Below, piece after piece: positions 13,101 through 28,100 of a stretch of 64,000 bases of DNA. The position numbers were made by a program, and so were the translations under genes. Below the pieces are notes generated by a model. It did no database searches. It saw only the letters and a program-made list of their open reading frames with translations, and was not told the origin of the DNA. Location: positions 24,996,506-25,060,505 of the forward strand of contig NC_073694.1 of NCBI RefSeq assembly GCF_029784165.1, given 5' to 3'. Origin of the DNA: Wyeomyia smithii. Lineage: Eukaryota > Arthropoda > Insecta > Diptera > Culicidae. How positions within the stretch are numbered: the first letter of the stretch is position 1; every line of letters begins with the position of its first letter.

Positions 13101-16100
13101 TCTATACCAATACCAATTAGATTTCTTGGTAGCTATAGAAGTTCGTGAAATTTAGTTCACTTACTTTTGAGAGATTTTGATAAATTTTATTTAAAATATA
13201 AAAAGGGAATTTTATGCATCTGGAAAAAAATCAAAGCCTTTTAAATGAAAATTCCTAAAAATAAAAAACTTAACAATCAAGCTCAGAATCTTCGATAATT
13301 TAGCTCCTTGATTTACGAAGAAGCAGTGCAATATTAACAATCGAAGCTATATTTATTTATTTTCGATTTGGTTTGTGAGAACTTGAATTTTACTAGAAGA
13401 CAATGCGCCGAATAAAATTGGGAATGTGTGTAATTGCAATATCACAATAACCCTTGACCCTTCCCTTAAGCTGAATTCCAGAAAAAAAAGTCACACTCAG
13501 TTGAATGAGACTACCTTTCTAAGTAATTATAATTGCCGATACTTGGCAGGGTAACTAACGGGGCTCTGTAAAGAAGGGTAATAAAGTTTATATATATATA
13601 GGCCTGTAGATTTTCCCACTCACTACTTACCGCTGTGACAAAGTAACCTGATGCAAAGGAAAACTCAGTCTCTGACAACAACAATTGTAACACTTCTTTC
13701 TTTCCATCCCTAACCCACTGTAAGGACGTAGCCGGCGCCGTTATCGATCTATCAAAGCGGAAGCTACTGTTCTTTGTGCAACTTCACCAGCTCAGATCCA
13801 TCACGACGGAGCAACTACGAAATGTCCGGTCGATCAAGCTTAAACTAGCATATCTTGAAGTCTAAGAAAATAAGCTTATCTGTTTTTAATGTGTGAAAAT
13901 ATATTTCTTCGTAGCAAAAATGTTGTTAGAGATGATTTCCAGAGCAGAACATTACTCCTGATTTAAACTCGATTACGATCATCAACACAACTCTTCTGAT
14001 TTTCGATTTTGGGATTACTGATTTTTGTTTCTTTTCACGAGACCTGCACACCAAACCCAGCTTGATGTCTTAATAGTAAAGAGCCGTAGGTGAAGAGGCG
14101 CCCAATTTATTAAAAGCTTGTCAAAGTTAGTATCTCAAAAAAAAACACAAAACTGATAATAAATTGAATTGATAGATTAGATATTTCCAAAATATTTTAA
14201 ACAAAAATTTAAAAATATCAAACTTTAGGTAGTGGTAAATGTTAAAATTTTAAAAATATCAAAAAAGTAAAGTTCACAAAATTGTCAAGAAATCGCCCAA
14301 ATTTTGAAAATGTGAAATGTGAATGATAGAATATTATCCGAAATAACAAAAATGTCACCAAAACAAAAAATCGGAGAACATAAATTCTTGATATCAAACA
14401 TCAAAAACTGATGGAATATAACAAAACTATCAACAATGTCGAAAAAGTTGAAAAATAAGAACAACGTCACAAATGTCTGAGTGGCGGAAAATGTTAAAAT
14501 AAAGTTCACAAAATACGTTTAAAATCGTTGAAAAACGCTTTTCAAGGAAAGAAAAGACAATGTTTTTGGATCGGGGTCAGAGATGCCGGAGAACAAAACC
14601 GATAAAAAAAATGATCCCCAATTAGGTTTAGGATTATCGACGAAAAACACTAGACTGAAACGAAAAAAAATGCTTCTCATTTGGCCTCAGAATCGCTGAA
14701 AACGTTTCTTCTTCTGATCAAAGAAGAAGACGGTCTCGCATCAAGCTGAAAATCACTGAAAATTAATCAGGAAAGGCAAGAAAAGAAAGCGATTTGACAT
14801 TAGCTTTGTAATTGCTGATAAATGCTTCCAAAAATCAAAAAAGGTCAATCAAGAGTATCATCAAAAATGATCGAAATTGCTTGTCAAAAAGAAAATGAAC
14901 CTCAACTTAGGGAATCGACTGGAGAAAAACGGTTCTAAAAGCCATAAAAGCCCAAAGAAAAATATTTGCTTAGCTAGAAGAACAGTTGCGCTATTTACTC
15001 TGACATGTACGATTGTTGCGGAAAGTTTGCTTCAGATTATGTGTACCCAAATTACCAACACGGTTCGCTAGAAAAAAAGTTTTTTCGATGCCTGACTTTT
15101 TTGTATTTTTTATAACAAGATGTCTTCCTTACATTTTTATTTCTATAAACAAATTGCTTCGCAAGCTTCTCGCACCGATTTCAGGTTGATTCTTTGTAGT
15201 AGAGAGAATTAAAGTCAGGTTTTACGTGGGGGATATGTTCCAAATTTGTATGGAAACGCGTAAACACTAAATTTAGTTAAAAAAAGGCGTAGAAAACTGT
15301 CCTAAAACCTTTGAATTTTGACTGAATATGAGAGTGGTCAGTCTTATTAAGGTCAAAATGCAATATTATGCACAGTGAATCAACTGAAAAAGACTGGGAG
15401 TGACCGAGCATTCTCATTGTACAAGTTATAGTGAAATGACACTTCAAGGACCAATAACGGCGCCGGCTACGTTCTTGTAATCAGGAGGAACAAGGGAAGG
15501 GATGTTAGCGTGACATTTGCTGATTGGAGACCGTGTTAATCTGCATCTCCACAAAGATCACAGGAATGAGATTTGGAAAGGGTACGTTGGGCCTGGGGTT
15601 TGAATTCACCCTGAACGACGGGCGTATATATGAAGGATTGGCAGCGCCCTCCTCTCAATTTTATGGATATGTAGGCCTTACTACCTTAAGCAACTTTAAT
15701 TTAATGTTTAATTTTTTCAGTGCAGGATTTCAAAGTTAATTTTTTCAATACGAAATTTCAGACAATTCCCTAGAAGTCCTCTTTTAACAATTTCACACTA
15801 ACTCTTCTCACTACCGTACTTCCAGGACGACACAAAAAAGTGTTTGTTAGAAAGGGTTGGGCTGGTGAGAAGCCCATGCCTAAGTCCTTTGATAACCAAA
15901 AATGTCCTGCTTCTATCTAACTAATATTCGAATTCACGACCATACTTGTAAACGATGGACACTTTCATTTGATTCGCTTCGTTAGTCTGCGTCGCAGTGG
16001 ACTTTCGCTCGTAAATGTAGAATGACTATCGGCTCTCGCATATAGAAAAAATGGTCTAATGGCACTCACGCATCACAGAGATGCACACTGTCATTCGTTT

Positions 16101-19100
16101 GGCGCTGTTATTTAATTTTATTTTGGTCTACTTGATTCTATCTCTGTTAAGAAATATTATCAGGAGATCAATGAAATAAGTAATTCCTTAAATTTCGGCG
16201 CACAATGTTACACTGTCACAAGAAAAAAAAGACTCAAAAGGGCCTATCCAAAATGGTGACTGATGGGCAAAAATTTAAATATCAAAAAAACGGCTTGTTT
16301 GATTGAAATGGTGTCTTCCGCAAAGTTGTAGGTAATAAAAATGCGGTTCTCGAAAAAATTTATATACTGTAAAAAAAACTTTGCAAATTGTCACAAAATA
16401 TTAGGTACAGTCAAACCTGATTTTGTGCGACTCTTTTTGTGCGAAATTTATTTTGTGCGACTTTTTCTATGCGATTATTTTCTTTTGTGCGATTGTTTTT
16501 GTTAGATTTTTTTTGTGCGGTATATGAAAAAGGACCACTTCCGACAACATTTTCAGCCATTTAATTTTTCCGATTCTTGGAATGAGTTCCAACGCATTAC
16601 AAAGGTGTTGCGTCCAAAAATTACTATTTGAGCCAGTTTTACGTAGGAAAAGTCACGAATTGCTTGCCGGTTGAAAGGATTAGTGTGTTTTAAAAAGTTT
16701 CGTTTATCAATCTGATGTTTTAAAATTGTTCTCATAGGTATTCTAAATCAGAATCAACAACTTTTGAGTTATTTTTAACTGAGAATTTTTTTTATGCGGT
16801 TCCTATCCACCGCATAAAAAAGTTTTTTTATAACACTGTGGAAATATTGTTTTGTAGCTGCCCGTGAAGTTTCAAATGATTTTTTATGCGATTTATTTTG
16901 TGCGGTCCCTATCCCTCGCACAAAAACAAGTTTGACAGTATCTCAAAAAGTACCTTTTATAATAATCTAATTTCTTTACGCATTAAAGATGACAATATGT
17001 CTGTCAAATTTTGGTGATGGTAAAAGGAAAAACCAAAAAGTTATGAACGTTTAAAAATTTTGACATTTTCACTCTGAACTTTTTTTTGAGTGTTTTTTTT
17101 TTCTAGCTACACATAACAATGTTGGAAATTTATCACTCAGAGCCATGATGCCAGTCCAACGCTGTTTTCGTACCATAATCGAACATTTTTATACTGGCTT
17201 GAAATTGAATATCCGTAACTCACCGGCGAATCCTGTTGTTAGAAGGTTGTAAAAATAAGACGAACACACAAGGTAAACAATTTATACAGTGCGTGTTTAT
17301 ATCGAGTAAATCCAGATTCAGAGAACCAGGAGCTGGGAAATTGAGCAGAGACATTGAAGTTGCGCCTAATGCAGTACACGCTACTTCTAAAATGTATGCT
17401 GATCGACTGGTTTTGCGTTATAAATCACTTATACACTAGCGCTGCATGTTGATCTTATTGCTACAATATTATTTCTTTTCGCTGGTGAACCAGGCTGGCG
17501 TCCCTGGTAGTGCTATCTGGTTACGAATTGCTACTACAAAAATCTTTACAATACAACAATATCGCACGCTTAGCCTGGGGGCTAATTAAGTTAACTTGAG
17601 AGAATTCGTTATCGATATTGTTTTTGGCACATTTTGCACGTGTAGGATAAGTACAACGATACACCGTGCCCCAGTGCTGAATCGAGAAAATTTCCAGCTC
17701 GAAAAGATCCTCGACTCGATCGGGAATCGAACCCGATATCGAAACGTGTGGGAGAGCTAGCCGACCGACATCGCTAACCACAGAGCCACGGGGACCACAC
17801 AAAAATCTTTACACAAGTTTTGAGCTCAACGGTCTGCGGTTTTACCTTCACTCGCACTGACGAAACTACCCATGCAGCATTAATCATAGTAACCCATGAG
17901 TCAGCAGAAAAAAATTGACAGCACTACAAGTCGAATTTTAACCGTGATGGCGAAAAAAGTAAAGCTACTCCTTCAAAGAACGGTATCCAGTCGCGTCGAA
18001 AACAGATATCGTGCGGCAGTTCGTGGACACCGGATACGCCCGTTCCGGCATCTACAACATCTTGGAACTATTGGACAACAATCAGCATTGAAAGAAAGCC
18101 CGGTTCCGGACGGCCGACGACACTGAGCGACATAATGCTTCAAAGGATGCTGAACTGCCGTAATCTCGCAGACTGACGTATGCGACAGCGAGTAAAATTT
18201 TCAGTACGAAGCTTTTTCCAAAAACGTTTGTATAATGAGTGTTAGGACGAATTTCAATAATCTGATCTGTACATAATGTATCAATATAATCACAAAACAT
18301 TGCCGAACGTATAATTTGTGGAAAAAGGTTCATTAACTGAAGTTATGTTACCAACGTCATTTTGTTGTAGAAACAGCAATTTTTATTTCACTGTTTCTAC
18401 AACCGATTGAGGTACATCCATCGTAGTGTGCGACAAGTCGCTCAACATTTTTTTTCATAATCGGGCAGATATTCGTGATTCGAGAATACTTAGTTTGGAA
18501 TATAATAGCATTCGTCGCCTCTGCCATCTTCCATCTGCACTTCTTCCGTACAAAAAGCAAGTGCGCTTTAGTTGTCCACGAGCATGGACCAAGCTTCGTG
18601 GCCTTAGAGGGCTACAGTATGATCAATGTTTTGTAGATAGTCAACTTCATTCCGCGGCGGGTTTTATTCGAGCAGTGCGTCCTCCGGAGTCCAAAAAATG
18701 CACAATTTTCCGCCATAGGACCTCGACGAATTTCTCCGCTAATGTCGTTCTTCGGTAATCACCTAGGTGCACGCAATTGCCAACTTCCTCGATTTCATCC
18801 CCGCTAAGCTGAATCCGTGGTCGGAAATTAACACGGTCTTCTCTGGGAAGTCAATTGTAGGCTTCTGTTAATCATCCCAATTCATATTGAGTGGTATTCG
18901 ATAATTTTGGGATGTTTTCCAGAGAGTAGAAGTCGTCATCTTGGATTTCAAAAAGGCTTAATTTCTGGCCTCTGGGTATCATTCTGATTGCGGAAATTCT
19001 CATATTAGATGGTATTTGGCCATTTTGGTTTATTATTAGGAAACCAGAAGTAGCCATCTTAGAATTCTAAATAGTCTCAGTTCTTGGCTCATGGGCATCG

Positions 19101-22100
19101 TTTCGGTCATTTTGAGCTATTTTCCGGAAAAATTGTTTCAAATATGTGTTTTACGTGGACGGAACTCTCTCTTGCAGAGAAGAGAGAGGTATCGTACCAC
19201 CATAGAAATATTTTCTGCTCCCAAAAACATTTACATGCCAAATTTGGGTAAATTTGCGAGTCGTTGAATGCAATGAAAGCATAACAAACATAGTTGGGTT
19301 GGCGGTTACGTCATTTCGTTTTCGTGAATTAATGACGCTATTTTTTGCACTTTTGATAAAATTTCGGTGCCTATAGGTCCGGTTTGGTGTGTTCTATCAT
19401 TTAATCGCAAAAAACACAAGTCAGCTACTTTGGCGCTTACGTCAGTTTGCGAGATTACGGCAGTGAAGGGAAAGACCGAGAATAAGGGGGCTACATCTCT
19501 GCGTGCGCTTGGCTGGGAGGTCGGTGCAACCGGCCAAACAGTGAAAAAGTATCCGGCGCACATGGACACAACATGGGCACTAGTCTCGGAGATGCAGGCA
19601 ATGACGCAGCGTCAGCGCCTGAATAAGATGGTCAAGTCGATTTTCCCGGCAAATGGTGACGACAAGACCTGTCTCGCCCTGGATGGCAAGGACTGGCAGG
19701 GCACTTCGTATTTTACTTCCCCCAAATGTCAATTTGTACTGGGTTCCAGGGCACTGCGGAATTAAGGCAATGAAAAAGCAGATGAAATGGGCAAACAAGG
19801 TTCCACCTCTCAATTTATTGGCCTGGAACCTATTTGCGGCATTTCGAATTGTGCAATAAAAATGGTACTTAAATACTGGGATTTTATTTCACGAGCCTTT
19901 TATCAAGATTAGCTTTCGTGAAACAAATACGTGTGGAAAAAAAAAACAAAAAAATAGTCCAAAATGTAATCTAAGTTGATTTCCGAATTACTTTTTGTTT
20001 TGTGGAAAAAAAATGCAGGTTAGTGAGATATCTCTTGAATTGTAAAATATAATTACGAAACATAAATAATCGAAGAAATACACAGGAGTCGGTTTTGTAC
20101 GTGCAAAACTGCGTAAATTACTAAATCCATATAAAAACAAGAAATTTCGACATTTGAATTGGACTTCGAAACTTTTTTTTGTGAAATGTGATTTCTCATG
20201 GTTTTTACTAAATACCTTCGAACAAGTCTGAACACAGAGTTCATTCGTCCTGCGAATCAAGATTAAAGTCAGTAAATAAATGGTTTGTAGAGTTGCACTT
20301 TTAATTTATGCAGAATTCCATTTCCCGTAAAGTTATAATACATATTCACTACATTGACAAAAGCAATGCTCGTTTTGTTTGTTCAATGCAAGTTTGAACA
20401 ACTGTTTGAATAATGCAATCAAATGCAAAATCAAAACACAAATGGGTGACTTCCTTCGTGCAAATGGAATGCAAATCAGTCCATGCTTTTTTTTTACTTG
20501 CCATTAGAAAAAATAATCCGGGTTGTGCATGGAATATTGTCTAGCCGATATCGCGGACGCATTATTATAAACCCGTAACGATCAAGCCTATCTAATAATC
20601 CACTTTTTCTTCAACACTCACGAGAGTCGTGCGCGGGGGTCTGACGCTGCTGGCACACACGTCTTAAATGGTGTAATCATCGAAGGAGAGAAGAAAAAAG
20701 TAATCCAATTTGACTATCAGTTGGAGTGCGGAGGCTAGCCCGACGCGTCATGAATGAGGTTTGCAAACTTTACGTACGTAAACAGACGTTTTACTATTTC
20801 CCATTTGCCACTCTCCCGCGCAACTCCGACCGCACGGAGCAGGGAGAAATACCGACGGTGAATTAAAACTCCATCCATTCATACGTGCCGCAGTGTAGAG
20901 CAGTTTTGCATAACAATGCAAGGCGCGCATCACCCGTAAATAAAAGCAGCCAGACTCCCCTTGTTTCCGATTCCGTTTCAGTCTTTTCACTTACTGTAAC
21001 ACCTCACCGGGTGATGAATAAAAATAATGGAACCGATCGATCGACGGGCGGAAGAGAAATGTTGATAACACGTGCGAATGTGTCTTATCCAATCCGTCTG
21101 ATCGATTGACACAAATTCGATTTTTTGTCCCCTAGAATTGGCGTTACCGATTTGAAGTGATTACACAGCCATGAACCATGTGATGTCACCCGCTGCTTTC
21201 GGATTGCATAAGATGTGTACAACCAACCACTTTAGCTAGCCTGATTTACTTTCATGTTGTGCGCAAAATAATTCACAAATCACATTATTAAACCACTCAT
21301 ATCTAATTGCATTTTTTATTTTTCTCTCTCTTTTTTTTTCGGCAGACCCAATGCACCGCCGTGGTGCAGCTGTACATGACGCAATCGCCGGCGCACGCTT
21401 CCTGGGTCAAGCGGTGGACCGGGGCGCTCTGCTTCATCAAGGATAACATCCGCAAGTCGTACTTCTTCCGGCTGTACTGTCTGAAAACGAACCGCCTGGT
21501 GTGGGAGCAGGAGCTGTACGACAAGATCGAGGTCACCAAACCGAAGCCGTTTTTGATCGTTTTCGAGGGCCAGGTGAGAAATGAGGTTATGAGTTCCCTG
21601 ATAACAAGGTCTTGATTTGTTTTCTTTCGACAGGATGGTATAGTGGCCTTCAACTTCGCAACGGAAGAAGAGGCGGCGGCTTTCATGAGTACGACTGCGT
21701 CGACGATTATCAATCGGAACCGGCGAAGAGATGGTACGTATGCTTTGAGAGTCGGAAAGGGGAGAGACTTTCCTTATCACGTTATCTACGGTGGTTTTTT
21801 TTTTTCTTTATTAGAGAGGTTTTCAGCCTTTGGCTGGTTCGCCTCTATACGGTGGTTTTTATTCGTACGCTCACTTGCAAAGCACGAGGCGGTTTCTAAC
21901 AGATTAGACCCAAAGCGATAACTTATGAGATTAGTCTTGTAGTACGATAAAGTGATAAGCAAACAAAGCGGTTGCGAATGCATTTTGCAAAGTGGAGACC
22001 TTGGTCTCACCTGCGATACAGCAGGGATTAAGACAATGATTGGTGATAACGCACACTGCAAGCGAAATACACCAGCTCGAAGAAGGAATATCTGACGCGT

Positions 22101-25100
22101 TTTATTCTCAGCTATACTGATTCTGCAGGAAATAACCTTTTATCCCAATCGTTTTTTTTTTGTTTGGAGATCAAAATTGCCACACGACAATTTCGATGCA
22201 GCATTTAATATTTACCCAAAACAATTATCCATTTGTCACACTTTTACGTTGTTTTCTATATTTTCTATTCGTAATTTCGTATTCTATTTTCTATACGTAA
22301 ACTATATTCACCTCCACAGGGAACTCTTTACTATTTTAAATTGTGGGATTTGTGCTATTTTTTTTCCTGTATGGGCTTCCTCACTGCGACCAGAATCGTA
22401 GCCCAAGTAACAATTTAAGTCGTATTGCATTCTTTTAGCGGTTTTCATGACCAACTTCGCAAAATTGCTGTTAAAACTAAAAATACTATCAGAACCTCCT
22501 GATAACCGCTATAGGTTTGCTTTACAGCCAGGTGGCCCACCCTTGCCAAGCTTATTGAATTAATTATAAGAATGGCAATAAAACTACTTTGAAACCACAT
22601 GGAAAGAGTACCGCATACTATAAGCAGCTGGCATTACCTCTTTAAGAGTGCAATAAGTTTGGTTGCATTATTGCGCTCTGCTACTTGCCACAATGAGTCC
22701 AAATCAACTTTTCATTGCTTGACAGCAACCGTAATAAGTTGATTTGTTGTGCCGTTCCTGCACACACACCAGAACATCACGCCACTTTTTTTAATGAGGA
22801 AATCTCTCGTCGCGGGAGAAATGTTTTACCTGTGTTGGTTATCATCGTGCAATCGATTTTATTTGATGGTGATATTGTAGAAAGATAAGGAATAAGGAGG
22901 GGTTTCTGGTAGGTTTTGTAGCTCTCAAGCATATGCGCATGAAATTTTGTCGTGCATTTTGATTTCATAGGCGCTTAAAATTTATGCGCCATCAAAATAG
23001 TACGGGCTTACAAAAATGATCTCATTGTTAGCAAAAATGAATTGGATTGTTTCTGCTCAGTTTTCCAGAAAAAAAATCTAGCCGTGTTCTTCAATACAGA
23101 GATAGATCAAAATCAACTTAGGATATTCAGTTTATTTGTTAGTCGGACGACGATTCGATTTTCGTTTCAAGATTATAAAAAGTTTCAAAAATATCAATAT
23201 GGCGCGGTTGGTATTCATCGTAGCCGCAATAAGCCTAGTTCAATGATATGTTGTAAGGTGCGGCAAAGGTTGGATGCCTGTATTATTAGAGAAAAATATG
23301 GTAAATCCCTGGGGCCTAGACAACTTTATTTTTATGAAAAATCTGACATCACACCGACGATAATGAGGAATCAACAAACTTTGATATAAATAGAGAGGTG
23401 CACGAAAAATGCAACGATACATACTTAGTTTAATTGAATATTGAATATATTTCGAAATATATCAATAGTGTCTTGCCCCTACCTTATTTTTAAGGACGCA
23501 TAATTTAACGACATAGGAAATTATTCTCAACCAAAACAAGCCAAACTGGCGATAAAATTAAAAAAAAAACTACCGAAAAGTACTAAGTTTGCTGTGTTAC
23601 TTTATTAAATTTTTGGAGTTCTACGTCATCAATGTTTACAAATGCGCTGCAAGATGCTCTAAAGCATTTTACACACATCTTACGGAGACTGCGACAGAAT
23701 TCTGCATCACACTAAATCAACTCAGCCGCTTTTGTCTTACCTTTATGTATATCATTGCCTGCATATATTTGTTTACAAGTTTGACAGGTTAAAACTGGGC
23801 ATTTGAATGACCGCAATAAAACTGGTTTCTATGTTATATGACAGCAAGCTGGAGTGGTTTTATGGGGCAATAGATAGTAATAATAAAACCAATAATAAAG
23901 CAAAATCGCATTGACTCTTGTCGGTTTTATTGCAAGTTTTATTAGAGTTTTATTGACAGCTATCAGTGTTCATTACGACTTGCTATTTTTGGCAACGGGT
24001 TTAACCGCCATAAAATCGTTGGTGATATTCATTGCTGTGATAAAACCGTTAGAAAACCAAGTAGCTATAGAATTGTTACTTGGGAGATCTATTGTGAGAT
24101 ATGCCCGGGTGTCTGCTGTATCCCGCACTTCTGTTAATAGCAATACCTCTATTGAGAAGTGGCATGCTTATTATTATTGTTCATCAGTGCTTGTGTGTAA
24201 TGTGCTACTCTTCCTTACACGCTTACTGTTCTACTATACCGATACTCGTTCCTCTTGCAAAATATCACCAATTATAATTCTCTGGAGAAGTTTCGTCGTG
24301 CGTCCTTCTGGCCAGTTTTATTGGTAAGAGGGACTTATTTTTTGTTAAGAGGAAGTCACGCAAAGGTATTTGTAGATTTCAGCGTAAAGGAAGGGTAACT
24401 GGTGGGGAGCTTGAGAATAAACCCATGCTTAAGTCATTTTTGACATCGGATGGCCTGATTCTACTAAGATTCGAACCCATGACCATCCGCTTGAAAAAGC
24501 GGACTCTGTAACCTTGCGGCTACGCAGCTCCCTGGGATTTGTGCTAACAGTCGGTTGTTGAATTGAATATACAAGAAGTATCTTTGACAGTAATTGCTAC
24601 TTTCGCGAAAATCTAACAGTCGGTTGTCAGAATTTCGCGAAAGTAGCAATTACTGTCAAAGATACTTCTTGTATATTCAATTCAACTGCTTTATGATCCG
24701 ATAATGACTCGATTCTATCAGTCGGTATTAATCAAAGCGTCTATAGAATTTTCACCTATGTGAACCAAAATATTTCAGAAACGCATATAATCTGTGTCAA
24801 ACATTTTCAACAAGTTGTGGAACAAGAAAGAGCCTAGTTCGATGCACCGGAGACATTTTAATTTGTCTACAAATGATTTCGTGTGACGGCTGTTTAAAAA
24901 GGTTGTAGGAAGAATAAGCTTATACGACAGCCTTCGTGCAATGAAAAGAAAACTCGACAATAGAGTGACTGTGTACTGGAGTATATGTGTATCGTATACC
25001 GAATTTTATATACAACCATACATGCCATCGTCGATGTGGGAATAAGATGAACGGCTAAGGAAAAATATTCGTGTATGTCAAATTAGACGGCAACGTTGTA

Positions 25101-28100
25101 GTCACAAAACATTTTTTCTGTCGGCTGTCTTTGTTTTGCTAATACCTGTATAAATACTGTTTTAAAAGAACGATCTCGAATGTCATCAAAAAGCTGTCAC
25201 CGTTTCGTACGTATAACGCCTCAAAAAGTCGATTTTTGGGCAACCATTTTTTTCGAGATAACTCCATAATTCGACGTTTTAAAGCATCTTGAAGTCATTT
25301 GGCATCGGCATTTTTTTTTTTCGATTTACCTAATGTCTTGTACTTTCCCCTTGGTAGATTTTCGAGGGTAAAAAAATCACATCTTTGAGCGCTTTGAGGC
25401 CCCCCTAAACCATATTCGATTGAGCTGATATTTTGCACATCTCATATTTTGGGCAAATAAACAAAATGTATATGGTTAGTTTTTAAAATTTGACATGCCA
25501 TTTTTATTGTTTATTTAGACATAAGAAACACAAGTTGAACTCTAAATAAAACTAATGTCGTTTTCGTTTTTGCGGTGTAGCTACCCCGTGGACTACACTT
25601 TGTCCTATTGCTGTTTTTTTTTATTTTCCGGACTATCTCGGACTACCCTTTTTCTGTCGCGGACAGTCCGCGAAAGAAACAGAGTGCAGTTTTGAAGACA
25701 CCAACACATTCACACATATGTGTCAAAGTCAAAAAAAAATGTGTCAAAACCGGTTTGCTTTGAAAATCGTTCTTCGCGTGTCAAACATCAGGTTGGATTT
25801 TATTTTGTTATTCTGTCATTTTTAGTAAATTGGCAAATTTTTCGTACAGTAGCACAAACGCGACAAAAAGACAATGGCGATAATGACCAAAACAAAAGTG
25901 GCAGCTACCTCTGGTATTACGCATACCATTGCAACTGCTCGGAAAGTGTTTTTTTAGCTGCAAATTGTAGTCCGGGACGGTATAGTCCTGCCGTAAAAAC
26001 GAATTCGACATAATTATCCTATCTGAGCTAAAATGATTTGTTTGATGTGAAAACAGCAACCCGGGTTGTCAAGGATATCTCGTAAATAACAACCGGGCTG
26101 ACAGCTTCTTGTTTAGTATAAGCGTCGTTACTTCGGCAACGCATAAACACTCTGAGGCAGTATTTTCACCTAGGACAAGTAAGTTCATTTTCAACCGCTT
26201 CAAGAAACAGATTATTAAATCTATCATTTGTAATCCGGTTTGTATTCTATTCGAGTATTACCAACAAAAGGTTTTGCGCAGTCCGAAGAAAGCTGCGCAC
26301 TGGGTTCCCCAGTATTCCGGAGGGCCTAGATTTGAAATTAGAGTTTTTGCGTCAAGATGTACCTTAATGCGGCGGCCGTATTTCAAATGCTGACGGAAGA
26401 CGCCCCAGTGGCGGATACGAGGGAAAGGCTTTTTCTGGAAGCGGACCGAAAGGCAGTGAGCTTGATCGTCGTGCTCCTGCCCGATAAAGTTCTGGAGGTT
26501 GTCCGGGACAAGACTACCGCCAAGGAAATGTGGACGAGCCTCAACGAAGTTTTCGCTAAGAAGTTGGCGGCCAGCCAAACGCTACTAAAGAAGAACATCG
26601 GACGTTTGCGAATGGAGGAATAGACATCGGTGCGGTCCCACCTTCTGGAGTTTGATGATTTGATGCGACAACTGAAAACGACCGATACAACGCTGGCGGC
26701 TGGAGATCGCAGTTTTTTTGAGTTTACAGGACTAGTATGATATATTAGTTACAGCACTGAAAAACATCAAGGAGGACGATCCTACCCTGGACCTGGCCTC
26801 CAGCAGAGGCTTTTGGCGGAAGAGCAGAAACGTGCTGATCGAACGAGCGATCCAACGAGCGAAAAACCAGAAGCGTTTACAGGCAAGCATCAACGCAAGG
26901 ATGCAGGGGGATTAGGGGCATAATACGCATTTTTTAATATAATATGGTATGTGGAACTCTTCTGTAGTTACTACAGTATCTCTTTATGTATAACAGAAGT
27001 GATATGTCTGTTTAGGGCATCTTCAGCGGTGGTCCAAATCGTTGTTTTGTTCTATTATTTTGGAACAAACTCTAATTCACTGCTGCGCCGGTGGTGTAAA
27101 TTTTGTTCTATACCAGATCTAAATTGAAAAAATTCGAAACTGGCATATGTTTTGGTCTATTTTTGTCACTTTTTGGAACAAGAAATATATCGTTCTAAAA
27201 CCCTTTTTACGCTACCAATAGGTGGGTAAAATGTCATATTTCAATTGAATACCTCTTTTTTAGCTATTTTCATATAAGCGTTTTGCGGGTGTTGGGGAAT
27301 AAACAAAACAATGATTTTTTATCACAATTCATTTTTGTGGATTTTTTGAAGAAGAAAATGAACAGATTTGTCGTTTTCGGCTTTAAGGAAACCGATCAGC
27401 TAAAAGGGGAATTCTGGAAGACCATAACCGTAGGTTCAACTACTTGGTTTGCAACCATCAGCCACCAAGATGACAAATATGTTGGGTATTTGTTAATCGC
27501 CTTATTTGTAGGGGGACTAGAGGAGACCTTAAGAAGCCAGAAAAATGTTCCTCGAAGACACTGAACTGAAAATGTTCAAAATGCAGGCTTGTTTCAATAT
27601 CCTCAAAACCCAACCCAAGTTTGAAGAACTGCAAGATTTGAAAATATTGATGAAATGAAACCGGAAGACGAACATCTACGCGATCAAATATTTTTCGCTA
27701 ACCTCTGAAGCCCAACTGTAGCAGAAATTTTTCGATCATACTAATCCATCGTAAGAAATGTCACTGACGCTCGGGTCAAACCGCCAAATCCATAAACCCT
27801 TGTGGATATAAAGTGTCTTGCCAAAGTAATCGTTTAATGTGAGTAAAAATTATCGAATTTCCGTTTGTTAAATATTGAGTGCTTTTTATTATAACAAGTC
27901 TCGTAAACTGATAGCATGGGGTATTGAATTGTTGACAGTGTGACAGATGTCAGCGATTTAAAGCAACAAGATATACAACACCGGTGCGGAGAACGAAAAG
28001 TTGGTCTATATTATCTGGTTCTATCCTGGTTTCGCTGGTGTAAATCTAGTATAAAGTTGTTTTAAAAATAGACCACCGCTGAAGATGCCCTTAAAATATG

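Noticed and set aside
21316..21780. 154-codon - strand ORF
   Set aside because: It is the antisense shadow of WASp exons 2 and 3, which have clear WH1 homology and splice sites on the + strand.
25720..26013. 97-codon ORF conserved between MITE copies
   Set aside because: The copies share DNA; frames are broken differently in copies B and C, so there is no sign of coding selection.
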